From Diplolepis rosae (lineage: Eukaryota > Arthropoda > Insecta > Hymenoptera > Diplolepididae), in contig JAPYXD010000678.1 of assembly GCA_030998225.1 (NCBI GenBank), forward strand, positions 2,204,501 through 2,268,500: 64,000 nucleotides of DNA, read 5' to 3'. This document shows, piece after piece, positions 22,439 to 33,513 of the stretch (positions are counted from its first letter, which is position 1; each line of letters begins with the position of its first letter). The notes beneath the pieces are model-generated. The model saw only the letters and a list, made by a program, of their open reading frames with translations, was not told where the DNA came from and searched no databases. Position numbers and translations under genes: made by a program.

Positions 22439-22479
22439 GGCAAACGTTTCGGCCACAGATGGGGGCCCTCTTCAGTGCC
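22439..22479 (-). ncRNA. Hammerhead-ribozyme-like motif, copy 1
   Basis: On the minus strand: stem I GGCA, core CUGAAGA (fits CUGANGA), stem II built on GGCC/GGCC with one bulged G, core GAAA, a 2-bp stem III AC/GU with no loop, UU at the cleavage position, then UGCC closing stem I. Every invariant core position of a type-I hammerhead is present. Such minimal stem III forms are described for Penelope-like retroelements and are thought to act as dimers. Activity is inferred only. Confidence 0.6.
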
Positions 22480-23381
22480 AATTAGCTTAATTGTAACCTT
22501 TAAATATTTATTAACTAATACATGCAATTAAAAAATATATAGTATTTTTTGTTTTTTTCTTTTGCTTATTAATTAAAAATAGAGTAAACATGCAGAAAAA
22601 CTTATGTGTAAGCGAGTTCCTAGGTGTGAAGAAACCAGGCCGTTCCAAAAATTGTTCCAGCAAGTAATCCTCTCCCACAGGAACCGTGAAAAATGCGGCC
22701 GCGGAATGCACTCCCTCAAGGTCACATATATGAACACAATTATTTCAAACCAGAAAGAAACAACCCACTGGAGAATATAACGTGGATCCTTGGTGAAGCA
22801 CGCACAGCAAACCACACATATACACGAGCACCAGAAGTAAAGGACACTGAAGTTAAACAATCAGAACATTGCAATTGGTACGGAAAAATTTATTTATTTT
22901 CTCAAAAACCACAGAGATGACAGACGGATGTAAGTCCACCACTCTGCCACATGGCTAGAAGAAAACTGATTTGGGAATAACTCGTATTTAGGAAGACAAG
23001 TGTTCAGAGTTTGACGTATATGGAGAGCATTCTCCATGATAGGTCAGGTTCCAACACCAAGGGTTATACACAGTCAAAATTTACTTTAATGTCCCCGGTA
23101 CTTGAGATTTCTATGTGCTCAAGCGTCCAAGGAAAGCAAACCCCTACCACGCGTTCGAAGAATTCTGTAAGGAAAGGCACTCAATACGGTCCCAGCGTCG
23201 TAAAAATTATACACATTTTTGTGGATATAGAAAGTAAAATGCAACTAAAGTGGAAATTCACGAAAAATTAATTTCCTGGTTTTTCGAAACCTCTGATTCT
23301 TAATAACTGGAACTCGGAAAAATACAATATTAAGTTTATAAGTATGATGTCCGAGTTTTTCGGATTATAAGACTGTTGTAA

Positions 23382-23815
23382 AGTGGCAAAATATTACGCG
23401 AGCTATTCCAACTCTGATTTGAATAGAGTGGTCAATTAATACAGTAGCACTACGGATTCTGAGACTAATAAAAAGTTGCAAAGTGATGCGCGAGCACTTC
23501 AGACTCTGACTTTAAGTGAGGTGGCCAAGTAATGCGCGAGTTCTTGGGAGTATGAGGATTTTTATAAAGTGGCCAAGTAATGCGCGAGATTTCCGGGCTC
23601 TGGCTTAAAGTAAGGTGGCCAAGTAATGCGCGAGTTCTTAGGAGTATAAGAATTTTTATAAAGTGGCCAAGTAATACGCGAGATTTCCGGACTATGACTT
23701 TAAGTAAGGTGATCAAGTAATGCGCGAGTTCAATGGACCTCAGGACTGATATAAATACATAAGTGGCCTCGTAATACGCGAGTTAAACGAAGTCTGTCCT
23801 GCAAAGAGTGGCCAA
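23382..23815. repeat. Minisatellite, about 47-bp period, about 10 units (left arm of U)
   Basis: A GTGGCCAAGTAATGCGCGAG-like core recurs near 23382, 23428, 23474, 23520, 23569, 23615, 23663, 23708, 23762 and 23806. Units alternate between two spacer types (one with TATAAAGTG, one with a TTTAAGTAAGGTG spacer). Outer units are the most degenerate. The array is mirrored in the right arm. Confidence 0.85.
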
Positions 23816-24340
23816 GAAACAATTCGCGCATTACTTGGCCACCTTACTTAAAGTCAGAGTCCGGAAATCACGCGTATTACTTGGCCATTTTATAAAAATT
23901 CTTATACTCCTAAGAATTCGCGCATTACTTGGCCACTCTTTGCAGGACAGACTTCGTTTAACTCGCGTATTACGAGGCCACTTATGTATTTATATCAGTC
24001 CTGAGGTCCATTGAACTCGCGCATTACTTGATCACCTTACTTAAAGTCACAGTCCGGAAATCTCGCGTATTACTTGGCCACTTTATAAAAATTCTTATAC
24101 TCCTAAGAACTCGCGCATTACTTGGCCACTTTATAAAAATCCTCATACTCCCAAGAACTCGCGCATTACTTGGCCACCTCACTTAAAGTCAGAGTCTGAA
24201 GTGCTCGCGCATCACTTTGCAACTTTTTATTAGTCTCAGAATCCGTAGTGCTACCGTATTAATTGACCACTCTATTCAAATCAGAGTTGGAATAGCTCGC
24301 GTAATATTTTGCCACTTTACAACAGTCTTATAATCCGAAA
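23816..24340. repeat. Inverted minisatellite and loop (right arm of U)
   Basis: The same 47-bp units in the opposite orientation, plus two to three extra units in the loop 23816-23928 that have no partner in the left arm. Confidence 0.8.
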
Positions 24341-24969
24341 AACTCGGACATCATACTTATAAACTTAATATTGTATTTTTCCGGGTTCCAGTTATTAAGA
24401 ATCAGAGGTTTCGAAAAACCAGGAAATTAATTTTTCGTGAATTTCCACTTTAGTTGCATTTTACTTTCTATATCCACAAAAATGTGTATAATTTTTACGA
24501 CGCTGGGACCGTATTGAGTGCCTTTCCTTACAGAATTCTTCGAACGCGTGGTAGGGGTTTGCTTTCCTTGGACGCTTGAGCACATAGAAATCTCAAGTAC
24601 CGGGGACATTAAAGTAAATTTTGACTGTGTATAACCCTTGGTGTTGGAACCTGACCTATCATGGAGAATGCTCTCCATATACGTCAAACTCTGAACACTT
24701 GTCTTCCTAAATACGAGTTATTCCCAAATCAGTTTTCTTCTAGCCATGTGGCAGAGTGGTGGACTTACATCCATCTGTCATCTCTGTGGTTTTTGAGAAA
24801 ATAAATAAATTTTTCCGTACCAATTGCAATGTTCTGATTGTTTAACTTCAGTGTCCTTTACTTCTGGTGCTCGTGTATATGTGTGGTTTGCTGTGCGTGC
24901 TTTACCAAGGATCCACGTTATATTCTCCAGTGGGTTGTTTCTTTCTGGTTTGAAATAATTGTGTTTATA

Positions 24970-25726
24970 AAGGGTTTCCCAATAGGGGTGATATGATTTT
25001 GAATGTCCCTATCGGGCTCATTTGAACTGAAATTTTTGACGTCTGCTGTCAGTTGTGATCAGTAAGGTTTGCCATTTAATCATGAGTAGTTTCACGCTTC
25101 CACAACGTTTGGAAATTGTCCAATTATTTTATCAAAATTCGAGAAGTTTTGTCGGTGTTCAAAGAGCATATCGTGCAAAATATGGTCGTCATTCTGCTCC
25201 ATCCGCGCTCTCAATTCGTCGAATAATCGATAAGTTGGAGAGTGAATTTACTCTATTGGATACTAAGCCTAAAAATCGTATGCGTACCGCACGTTCTACA
25301 CAGAATATAGCCGCCGTACAGGCCAGTATCGAGGAAAACCGTGAATTGTCCGTGCCACGCCGATCTCAGGAATTGGGCCTGTCCAGGATGACTACCTGGC
25401 GTATTTTGCGATTGGATCTTGGCCTGCATCCCTATAAGATGATTCTGGCCCAAGAACTGAAGCCTAATGACCATCGTTTGCGTCGGGAGTTCGCGGATTG
25501 GGCTCTGGAATCAATTGAAAATGATCCCAATTTTCATCAAAAAATCATCTTTTCTGATGAGGCGCATTTTTGGCTCAAGTCTCGGGGGACATTTGGCCGA
25601 TATATTGTTTAAATCATAAATGGCATAGAATATCCAATATAATAAAAAAGATTTCGATCAATTCCGAATGAATATTCAGTGTTTTTTTTCAATTTCAAAA
25701 CATATCACCCTTATTGGGAAACCCTT
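24970..25726 (+). mobile_element. Non-autonomous Tc1/mariner element, copy 1 (inserted in palindrome U)
   Basis: Inverted ends AAGGGTTTCCCAATAGGGGT and AAGGGTTTCCCAATAAGGGT, about 28 bp, flanked by TA (24968-24969, 25727-25728). The opposite arm of U near 22720-22750 has the uninterrupted sequence, which fits removal of the element plus one TA. It carries a truncated transposase gene (25055-25612). The copy at 34146-34882 is nearly identical apart from a 20-bp loss. Confidence 0.92.
25082..25612 (+). pseudogene. Tc1/mariner (IS630-type) transposase, internally deleted, copy 1
   Basis: The start at 25082 (MSSFTLPQRLEIVQLFYQ) follows the pattern of many insect copies; an in-frame codon 27 bases earlier is less likely. 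An N-terminal helix-turn-helix region is followed by RRSQELGLSRMTTWRILRLD (second helix-turn-helix) and the first catalytic block KIIFSDEAHFWL. Immediately after it the frame enters SRGTFGRYIV and stops, so the remaining two-thirds of the catalytic core, including the second and third Asp, is missing. The junction is the same in the copy at 34231-34768. The gene therefore cannot supply transposition; the element must be moved by an intact relative. Confidence 0.88.
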
Positions 25727-25985
25727 TATATGTGCCCTTGAGGGAGTGCGTTCCGCGGCCGCATTTTTCACGGTTCCTGTGGGAGAGGATTACTTGCTGG
25801 AACAGTTTTTGGAACGGCCTGGTTTCTTCACACCTAGGAACTCGCTTACACATAAGTTTTTCTGCATGTTTACTCTATTTTTAATTAATAAGCAAAAGAA
25901 AAAAACAAAAAAACAAAAAATACTATATATTTTTTAATTGCATGTATTAGTTAATAAATATTTAAAGGTTACAATTAAGCTAATT

Positions 25986-26026
25986 GGCACTGAAGAGGGC
26001 CCCCATCTGTGGCCGAAACGTTTGCC
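25986..26026 (+). ncRNA. Hammerhead-ribozyme-like motif, copy 2
   Basis: Same 41-base sequence as copy 1, on the plus strand in the other arm of U: GGCA, CUGAAGA, GGCC/GGCC stem, GAAAC, GUU, UGCC. A transcript crossing the whole palindrome would carry one motif as sense and its complement at the far end. Confidence 0.6.
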
Positions 26027-26105
26027 TTCCTAATTTTTATGTCCTCTATGACATAAATAATTAGAAACTAAGCTGACCCCAAGCCAAAATAAATATTACA
26101 GAATA

Positions 26106-26719
26106 CTATTTTAAACTTCTTCTTTGTTATTTTCTGATCTAAAGATTGAAGAGAAAAGGATGAGTGAAGAAATAGAAAAAAAAAGTTGGAAATTGTGGAA
26201 GTCGATACATTTTCCCTAGTTAGCAATGATACTTCACATGTAGCAAAAGTTCGAAACTTTACGTCACCAGAGAATAAAGTCGCCCTTAGTGTGTAAGTAC
26301 AGCTGTGCGAAAGAGTTACCACAACACATCGACCCTGAAGAAAGTGCTTTCCCTGTGGAGTCATATAAGCTTACGTACGTGCTCAACGAGTCCATTTGTG
26401 ATATCTACACGAATTACTTCGTAAAACCCTCAAAGATCCTAAGCCAGTGTCGTTTTCTGGTATTGCCTCTTTGACGTACGGTACTTAAAACGATAACACG
26501 TCAACTGGAATCCCAAGATCTACCATAACTTTCTGATTTTCCTCAAACAAGAAAAAACTTACAATTATTAAGATATTGGTCCTTTCGATAATGAAATTTA
26601 TAACTGAAATTTAAAAACCATGTGAATGTGAATGCTAAACATTTGTTCTACATTCGAGTAAAGAATGAAATTCGTTTTTAACTAATAATATTTTTTAAAT
26701 CAATATTTAATGTGATAAA
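26106..26719. other. Spacer, no gene seen
   Basis: Short frames near 26068-26474 show no motif and are not supported. Confidence 0.4.
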
Positions 26720-26721
26720 TA

Positions 26722-27000
26722 CACGAAGAAACTTTTTATATCAATTTTTACTATAGTATTTTTCAATTTAGAGAAAAACGTATCACTTTGAGAATTTCTG
26801 TTAGTAAAAATATTAAACTTTATAATAATGATATGAAACTTCAGCATAGTTCATAGCAAATTTTACTATAGTTTATACTAAAGTTTCATATCATTATTAT
26901 AAAGTATTATATTTTTACTATAAAAAATTCTCAAAGTGATACGTTTTTCCCTAAATTGAAAAATACTATAGTAAAAATTGATATAAAAAGCTTCTCCGTG
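26722..27000. mobile_element. 279-bp palindromic MITE, CACGAAG/CACGGAG ends
   Basis: Nearly perfect palindrome of two arms (26722-26845 and 26870-27000) with ends CACGAAGAAACTTTTTATAT / CACGGAGAAGCTTTTTATAT, flanked by TA (26720-26721, 27001-27002). Confidence 0.85.
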
Positions 27001-27002
27001 TA

Positions 27003-28554
27003 ACAATATTCTCATTACGAAAATCGCGCTTTGCACTCTATATGTTATTGACAATCGAAAAAAAGGAACTGTGACTCGTGATTTAAAGAAAAAAAATAGG
27101 ACTTTTGATTCGCAATGGTATTTTTCTCAATTAAAACTAAAAATATACGTCTAATAAAAAAATGATCAAATAGGAATTTTTTAGACCTTATTTAAACCTT
27201 TCGTGCATGATTTTTTCCAACCTTAATCCAAACTAGACAATTATGTTTAAAAAAGTATAAATCATACAAATTTCAAAAAAGGAGCTTTAACATTTTTTAA
27301 AAACTTCGAAACAACCCCCTTTGCATGAAGACCACTCACACAGAAGAATAAATCTATTTTCTACGATACACCTCCAGAACTCACTAGAAAACCCAAAAAA
27401 TGAAAAAAAAATTAACATAAGAATGTAAACATGATTACATGTTGTCATCAAAACCACCTTATTTTGAAAAAACAACTCCTAATGCCACGCAGTCAAAATA
27501 TCACGAATTGAGATTAAGGTCCGTCATATTAAATCTGCTATCTTAAATTTTTTTTAACTGGATAACTTGGCCTTTATGTTCTTATTGCTACCATCAATAA
27601 TTTTAAGTGATTAATGTAGCAACAAGTGATTTAAAATATCAGTGGTGGATTAAGAAATCGTGTGTCTTTTTCTAAAGCATGCCTGAACAAAAGAAAAAAA
27701 GGAGCGCGGCCGCCACTTTTTCTTTCCTTTGTTTTTTATGCTTTAAAACAAGACATACAATTTTTTAATCCGCTACTGAAAAATATCAAATTGAAAATTT
27801 TGCATAATTCTCAATTTTTGCCCCACTTTCTACCTTGGATGATTTTGAAGCGAAAGAATGGAGCTTTTTATTAAAAAAATTTTGAAAATAATTCAAGGGG
27901 TCGCATTTTCGAAAAGGCTCAAAAATATGTTTGAAATAGCGAAATGATCATGAAATATTTTTTTTTATCACAAAATCATTATTTTTATCGGAAAGCTCAT
28001 AAAAAAAACGTTTTTGAGTAAATGATGCGAAAAGTAATCATCAAAAAAATGAATACAGTGTTATAACTGGAATATACGTAAATATAACATCAAATGAAGT
28101 TAATAATTCATCTTTACAAATACTCCAAACATTTCGAATATTTTCAAATATTCTAAATAATTTCAAACTAATTAGTTGAGTTTGAAATTTCTGCCACTGC
28201 CTACATTATCGGAGAATCTAATCCAAATATTCGCAACTTGAAAGTAGCGAGTTCTCGAGTTCATTTATGTAATGAATTCTCATTATTGTTCTATAACTCT
28301 TCTCTCTACATTATGAAAAATACCCCGTTATACCCTCCTTCCCATGTAATCAACCGTAATAAAATCTATTTTTCAAATTCGACAGACCGAATTCTGACAG
28401 CACGTCGTTTATGGAGTCCGCCATGTTGAGCTATACAGCACACTACACATAGTGAGTTTAAGGAGGACTTCCACCTTGTACGTTCCAAAAAATCGAATTT
28501 TCTTTTTGCATTTTTCGAATCTATCTACTATCGAAAATGGATTCCCAAAAGGGT
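27003..28554. other. AT-rich spacer with one dispersed repeat
   Basis: 28150-28225 (around TTAGTTGAGTTTGAAATTTC and TGCCACTGCCTA) recurs at 52205-52290. No gene found. Confidence 0.45.
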
Positions 28555-29972
28555 TTTTTTTACATTCTCATCATGGATAAGAAGGTATTGGTTTTATGTG
28601 AAAAATGACTTTCGAAATTTTCATCAAATCTTTACGTTTTGAGACCCCCTGAGTCAGAAAAAATGGTTTTTACGAAAGTGTCTGTCTGTCTGTAGGTCAT
28701 GTGCGGCATAACTCTCGATAGAATTATCAGATTGAATTGAGCTTTGGTACACCTTATCAGAGCCGAAAAAGTAAGGACAAGTTCGTTAACCAGCCACATC
28801 CAATAAAAATTGAGGGATTGAGCACCACTTTTGTGTTTTTGAAAATAAATTTTTGAAAAAATCAAAAATTTCAACACTGGTTTTTGATAGTGCTCATAAA
28901 TCTCTACAAATTATTCTGACAACATTTTTTGATTAAATCAAAATTAGAAATGTTACAGCATATTCAAATTCGAAAAAAGTCAATATCAAAATTCCATTTT
29001 CCAGTTAAATTATACGAGATACGAAAAAACGTTATGATACAATATTATTTTCTACATAAAGACCTACAAATTTGAATTGTAACATTTTTTCATAAGATGC
29101 ATATTTTTCTTTTTAATTAAAAAAAAAACTATTGAAAATCCAAAATGCAATTTTTTAACAATAATATATAAAATATGAAAAAAACGTAAGAATACAAAGT
29201 TGTTCGTTTCAAAAAGATCTACAAATTTTATCTGACGCAGTTTCTGGTAAAACATATATTTTTCGTTTCAATTCCAAAAAATACGATTAAAATTCAAACA
29301 TTCCATTTTTTAGACAAAATATGTGAGATACAAAAAAAAACGTTTATATGGAAAATTGTTTGCCTAAATGAGGTTCACAAATTCTCATTAAAACATTTCG
29401 GGACAGGATGTATATTTTATGTTTTGATTTTGAATATTAAAATAATTCGATTTTTTTCACCAAAATATGTGAGATACGAAAAAAGCGTTGTTCTGTAAAA
29501 TCGTTTCCTTAAATAAGGTCTACGATTGTGTTTTATTTTTGAGAGATTTGGAAGAAAATAAATTATTTTAATCATGTAATTTATTAAAAAGTTACTGAAA
29601 TGTATACAGAAAATCGAGCGCGAAGCGCGATCGTCATGATGAGAATGTGTTCCTTAAGGCTGATAGAGCCTTAAGTAAATTGAATTTCCTGTTTCACTTA
29701 AATTCAAAAAAAAATTGAGTGACTTTGAGAAAATGTGTAATTCTCATCATCTGTAATATTATTATAAAATTGGTTTGAGATTCAGTATCAAATTATAAGA
29801 AATAAACTTAAATGTATGCGAAGAGCACAAGACCGAGCGCGAAGCGCGAGGTCTAGGAAGAACGGAGCGCGAAGCGCGACGATCGAATCGCGCGCCCCAG
29901 GCGCGCTCAAACTTGCGAGCTGCGCGCGAAGCGCGCAATGAGAATGTGCCCGCGAAGCGGGCAGATTTTTTT
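28555..29972. repeat. Half copy of foldback element A (one arm plus GC-hairpin loop)
   Basis: Collinear with 4524-5963: the same start (TTTACATTCTCATCATGGAT), the TCTG tract, and the end AGCGGGCAGATTTTTTT. Divergence is low. The inverted second arm is missing, so A can move or be copied as a single arm. Confidence 0.85.
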
Positions 29973-30640
29973 ATGATAAATCACGATGAAAACTTTAAAC
30001 GCATCTTTCTCAAAACTATTTTTTTCGAAACTGTGACCACGATTACAAGAAAAGTGTTTGGTGAATCAAGCTGATTTATTTGTTTCAGTCGACCTCGGAT
30101 GCTAAAGTCATGGTCACATTTTGACTCCAACTTGCCGACAAGGTAACGTTCGAGGACGACTATACCGCGAACATTTTTTTCGTACTTTTCATGGAAATAT
30201 ATTTTTTATCTTGAGGAATAAACGAACAATATATAAAAAAATCATTTGTAATATCTTATGCTATTCTGTAGAAAAAAAATGTTGGATTCTGGCCACGAAA
30301 ACCGAGTCACAAGATGGAAGTCCCCCTTTGACGGGAGTAGGGGTACCGCCAAGCCCGAAATGCGAGTAGATTCAACTCGGTTGTCGGGCTTGACGTTTGA
30401 CTCAAAGCGGAGTTACCAACTCGGCCATCTAGGGTTAACGCAAATCGCAATTTTTTCCCGTGTAGAAGCTTATAGGCGAGATTTCTCGAGGAGGTTTTCA
30501 CTCATGAGTTGATTCCAAATCAAAAAGTGTATTTCGAGTATATCTTCTTTTAATAAGGAAAAATAACGCTAAATAACGTTAAAACTGCAGTCCCGTAAGT
30601 ACTCATTGACTCGCTGGTATTTCATAACGCTATTTGTCCG
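29973..30640. other. Spacer with a small GC hairpin
   Basis: A hairpin pairs CAAGCCCGA near 30349 with TCGGGCTTG near 30384. The overlapping small frames (30121-30512) have no motif. Confidence 0.4.
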
Positions 30641-31151
30641 TTAAGGTAGTTGATCCACAAAAATTAGACCTCAGGCAAAAATAGATAATTTTGCTTTCAA
30701 GAATAGCAATGTTATTATTGAAGGGCTATTTTGGAAGAGAAAAGATTAGTTTCCATGAAAAAAATTTGAAATACAGAAAAATAATTTTATTAATAAATTT
30801 TATTTTCCCCCCAACTTTTTTTCTTATCGCTTCTTAACAAATTTTAAAAATTATGCGATTTTAATAAATTACAAATCACTTTTTTAAGAAAGAGATTCCC
30901 TACAACTTAACGATTTCCAATTTTCGAAAATGAATAAATTATTATCAAATTCAGCAATTTGTTTATAAAAATTTCGTTTTGGAAAATGTTTTTTCAATGG
31001 TTTCAGCCATTAAAGAGTTTATTTTTAAAAATCAGAAACGGTGAAATTGTGAGAAATCTTTTCTCTGAAAAAATGATTCATGATTTATTAGAATCGCATA
31101 ATTTTTTTAAATTTGCTAAGAGGCGTAAGGAAAAAAGTTGCATCAAAAATA

Positions 31152-32438
31152 CCAGGGATGTTAGTTGAAGTTTGCCGGGTTTTTCAATAAAGAAAACACT
31201 TAATTCTCAAGGGAATCTCAAAAAATTTTTATTCAAAGTATTGACCATTGGATTCTACACATTTTGCCCATCTTTCAGGAAAATCATGGATACCATTCCA
31301 AAAAAACTTTTTCTCTTTCAAGGCAAACCATTCGACGAGCCATTTTTCGACTTCTTCAAAATTGGCGAAACGCTGCTCTGCGAGTGAGTGTCCCATCGAT
31401 GCGAAAAGATGATAGTCGGACGGGGCGAGGTCTGGAGAGTACGGCGAGTGCGATAATATTGCCCAATTCAATGCTTTTAATGTGTTCTTCACCACTTTCG
31501 CGGTATGAGACGGTGCGTTGTCATGTTGCAGGATAACTTTGCCATGTCTTCGGGCCCATTCCGGCCGTTTTTCGATCAACGCATGATTCAAATTGATAAT
31601 TTGTTGTCGGTAGCGATCCGTATTCACCGTCTCGCCAGGTTTTAATAACTCGAAGTACACCACACCACACTGATGCCGCCAAACACAGAGCATTGTCTTA
31701 CGGCCAAAGCGATTTGGCCTTGGAGTCGATGGGCCGACCTCACCAGGTGAAAGCCATGATTTTTTCCGCTTCGGGTTCTCGAAATAAATTCATTTTTCGT
31801 CCCCCGTGACAATTCGATGCAGAAAAGATTTCCTTTCGAACCGTTGAAGCAGCATTTCACAAATTGTTTTTCGATTTTCCATTTGTCTATCGTTCAGTTG
31901 GTGTCGTACCCATTTTCCATACTTTTGGATTTTTCCCATGGCTTTTAAACGTTGGCAAATTGCTCCTCGGGTCACATTTAGTGTTTGTGCCAATTTTTGT
32001 TACGATTGGGTTGGCTCTTCATCCAATAACGCCTGCAATTCCTTGTCTTCGAACTTTTTCGCTGCACCAGGATGTTCATTGTCTGTTAAATCGAAATCTC
32101 CATTTTTAAATTGACGAAACCATGTCTCACATGTTCTAATCACTGGAGCATGTTCACCATAAGTTTCTACCAGCAATCGATGAGCTTCAACTGCTTTTTT
32201 CTTTTGATGAAATGAGAAAAGCAACGAATGCCGCAAATGCGATTTACTTGGAACGAAACTCGACATATTCACTGAGGTAAACAACTATGATGCTATTATT
32301 TTGGCAGAATGTAATTGTGTATTTTTGAAGGTTATTGTCCATAGAAAAATATGACATAGATGCCAAATCATAGAAATGTATACATATCTCTAGCGACATC
32401 TATGAGTAAAACCGGCAAATTTCAACTAACACCCCTGG
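31152..32438 (-). mobile_element. Full-length mariner (DD34D), 1287 bp
   Basis: Inverted ends CCAGGGATGTTAGTTGAAGT and CCAGGGGTGTTAGTTGAAAT, flanked by TA (31150-31151, 32439-32440). One transposase frame fills the minus strand. Length and layout are those of a complete mariner. Confidence 0.93.
31229..32284 (-). pseudogene. Mariner transposase with two nonsense codons
   Basis: One continuous frame from 32284 to 31229. The N-terminal region (HLRHSLLFSFHQKKKAVEAH) matches the first helix-turn-helix of mariner transposases, followed by TCETWFRQFKNGDFDL. First catalytic Asp in VTGDEK, second in HDNAPSHTA, third in YSPDLAPSDYHLF with the spacing of DD34D mariners. Two stops interrupt it: TAA at about 32000-32002 (after EEPTQS), and TGA at about 31790-31792 in the place of the Trp that normally follows GDEK. 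No frameshifts. All three catalytic Asp are retained, so this is a recently dead copy. Confidence 0.92.
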
Positions 32439-32601
32439 TACAATTTATTAATAAAATTAATTTTCTGTGTTTCAAATTTTTTTCATGTAAAATAGTCTTT
32501 TCTCTTTCAAAATAGCCCTTCAATAAAAATATTGTTGTTCTTGAAAGCAAACTTATCTATTTTTGCCTGAGGTCTAATTTTCGTGGATGAAAACTACCTT
32601 A

Positions 32602-33513
32602 ATTAGAAATACTCGCGAGTGAAAACCCCCTCGAGATTTATTTCGGAATATGGCAAGCGAGAATAGCCGAGAGGCTCTAGGCGTTGGCAATGCGTTTAGT
32701 TTACGTAGATATATTAGAGGGTTCGAATCCAAAAGCGATTATGAAATTTTTAATTCAAGCGTCCGATTACAAATAATGCATCATTGTGTAACTTAATTAT
32801 CTGAACATAAATAAGGTATTATTATAATAATATTTGTGTCCATTTTTCCACTGAAACCTCAATCCCTCTTCTTAATACCGAACCTTTTTTTTCTTTCATT
32901 TGTTTTGCACGCGTTAGAAAAATTTAATATAGTGAATTTTAAATGCTTGTAGGTTTCATAACAGTTAGTAGAACATATATTCCATTTATTAAAACGAAAA
33001 TATCAACTTTGCCGCTTGAAAACCACTATATTAATATCTGATACGTAAACCCTGCTTTCCTCTTTTTGAAACGATATTATATTAAAATATAATTCAATTT
33101 CATGATTTACCCCGATGAAAATTTCTAAGTGTAAAGAACTCATAAAAGCTATAAAAATGGTAGAAATATTAGTACTAGCAACGTCATCATATTCCATAGC
33201 TGTCTCTTCACTCATAGAAGAAAATGGGGAAATCTACATTCATATGGAAAAAATATGTTCTATAAATTTTATAGAACTGTTTTAGTTTCCACTGTGAAAA
33301 AAAGGACAGACTTATGCGTTTCTACATTAAATTACTAAATTTAAGCCAAAATTGTTTGTTAGCTGTTATCAACTTTAGACTACTTTCACGATGTTGGATA
33401 TAAACTATTAATGAACAAAGTTTTGTATATATTTCGCAACTTTTTATAAATAATTCAAAACATTTCAAATTATTAAATAAAGTTCTATGACTTCTAATGA
33501 AAGTTTCGTAATT
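32602..33513. other. Spacer with a tRNA-like relic
   Basis: Apart from the tRNA-like sequence at 32650-32740, no gene or clear repeat is seen. Confidence 0.4.
32650..32740 (+). tRNA. Class II (Ser/Leu)-tRNA-like relic
   Basis: An A-box-like TAGCCGAGAGGCTCTAGGCG is followed about 45 bases later by a perfect B box GGTTCGAATCC. The spacing suits a tRNA with a long variable arm. The T stem and the acceptor stem do not pair well, so it is a pseudogene or tRNA-derived repeat. Confidence 0.35.

Larger units (their letters stand above)
22360..26105. repeat. Giant palindrome U (3.7 kb)
   Basis: The left arm 22360-23815 is repeated in inverted orientation at 23929-26105, the latter interrupted by a 757-bp mariner. 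Arms are nearly identical: an 86-codon stretch at 23011-23271 recurs with no amino-acid change at 24427-24687 on the other strand. Termini TTATTTTGGCTTGGGGTCAG are shared in form with the small element at 61464-62096. The loop (23816-23928) consists of extra minisatellite units. No convincing gene inside. A palindromic misassembly must be excluded, but the mariner in one arm and scattered arm differences argue for real sequence. Confidence 0.8.
30645..32597. mobile_element. Palindromic TTAA MITE (GGTAGTTGATCC type), split by a mariner
   Basis: Ends GGTAGTTGATCCACAAAAAT and (reverse complement) GGTAGTTTTCATCCACGAAA, then a shared block AGACCTCAGGCAAAAATAGA. TTAA on both sides (30641-30644, 32598-32601). 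Without the mariner it is about 670 bp. Its sister is at 43069-43735. Confidence 0.85.

Noticed and set aside
23011..23271. 86-codon frame, identical on both arms of U, as a conserved gene
   Set aside because: Identity comes from the near-identical arms at DNA level. No motif, no start context, and the same would hold for any frame in the arm.
23382..24340. CRISPR-like array of short repeats
   Set aside because: The units are tandem minisatellite copies of about 47 bp without unique spacers, they are degenerate, and the array is mirrored inside a palindrome in a eukaryotic genome.
24735..24790. tRNA-like A box (TGGCAGAGTGG) in palindrome U
   Set aside because: No B box GGTTCGANTCC at a fitting distance, so a tRNA or tRNA-derived SINE is not supported.
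22360..26105. Palindrome U as a pure assembly artefact
   Set aside because: The arms differ at scattered sites, the loop has extra units, and only one arm has the mariner with a proper TA duplication. An artefact would give two identical arms. Still worth a long-read check.
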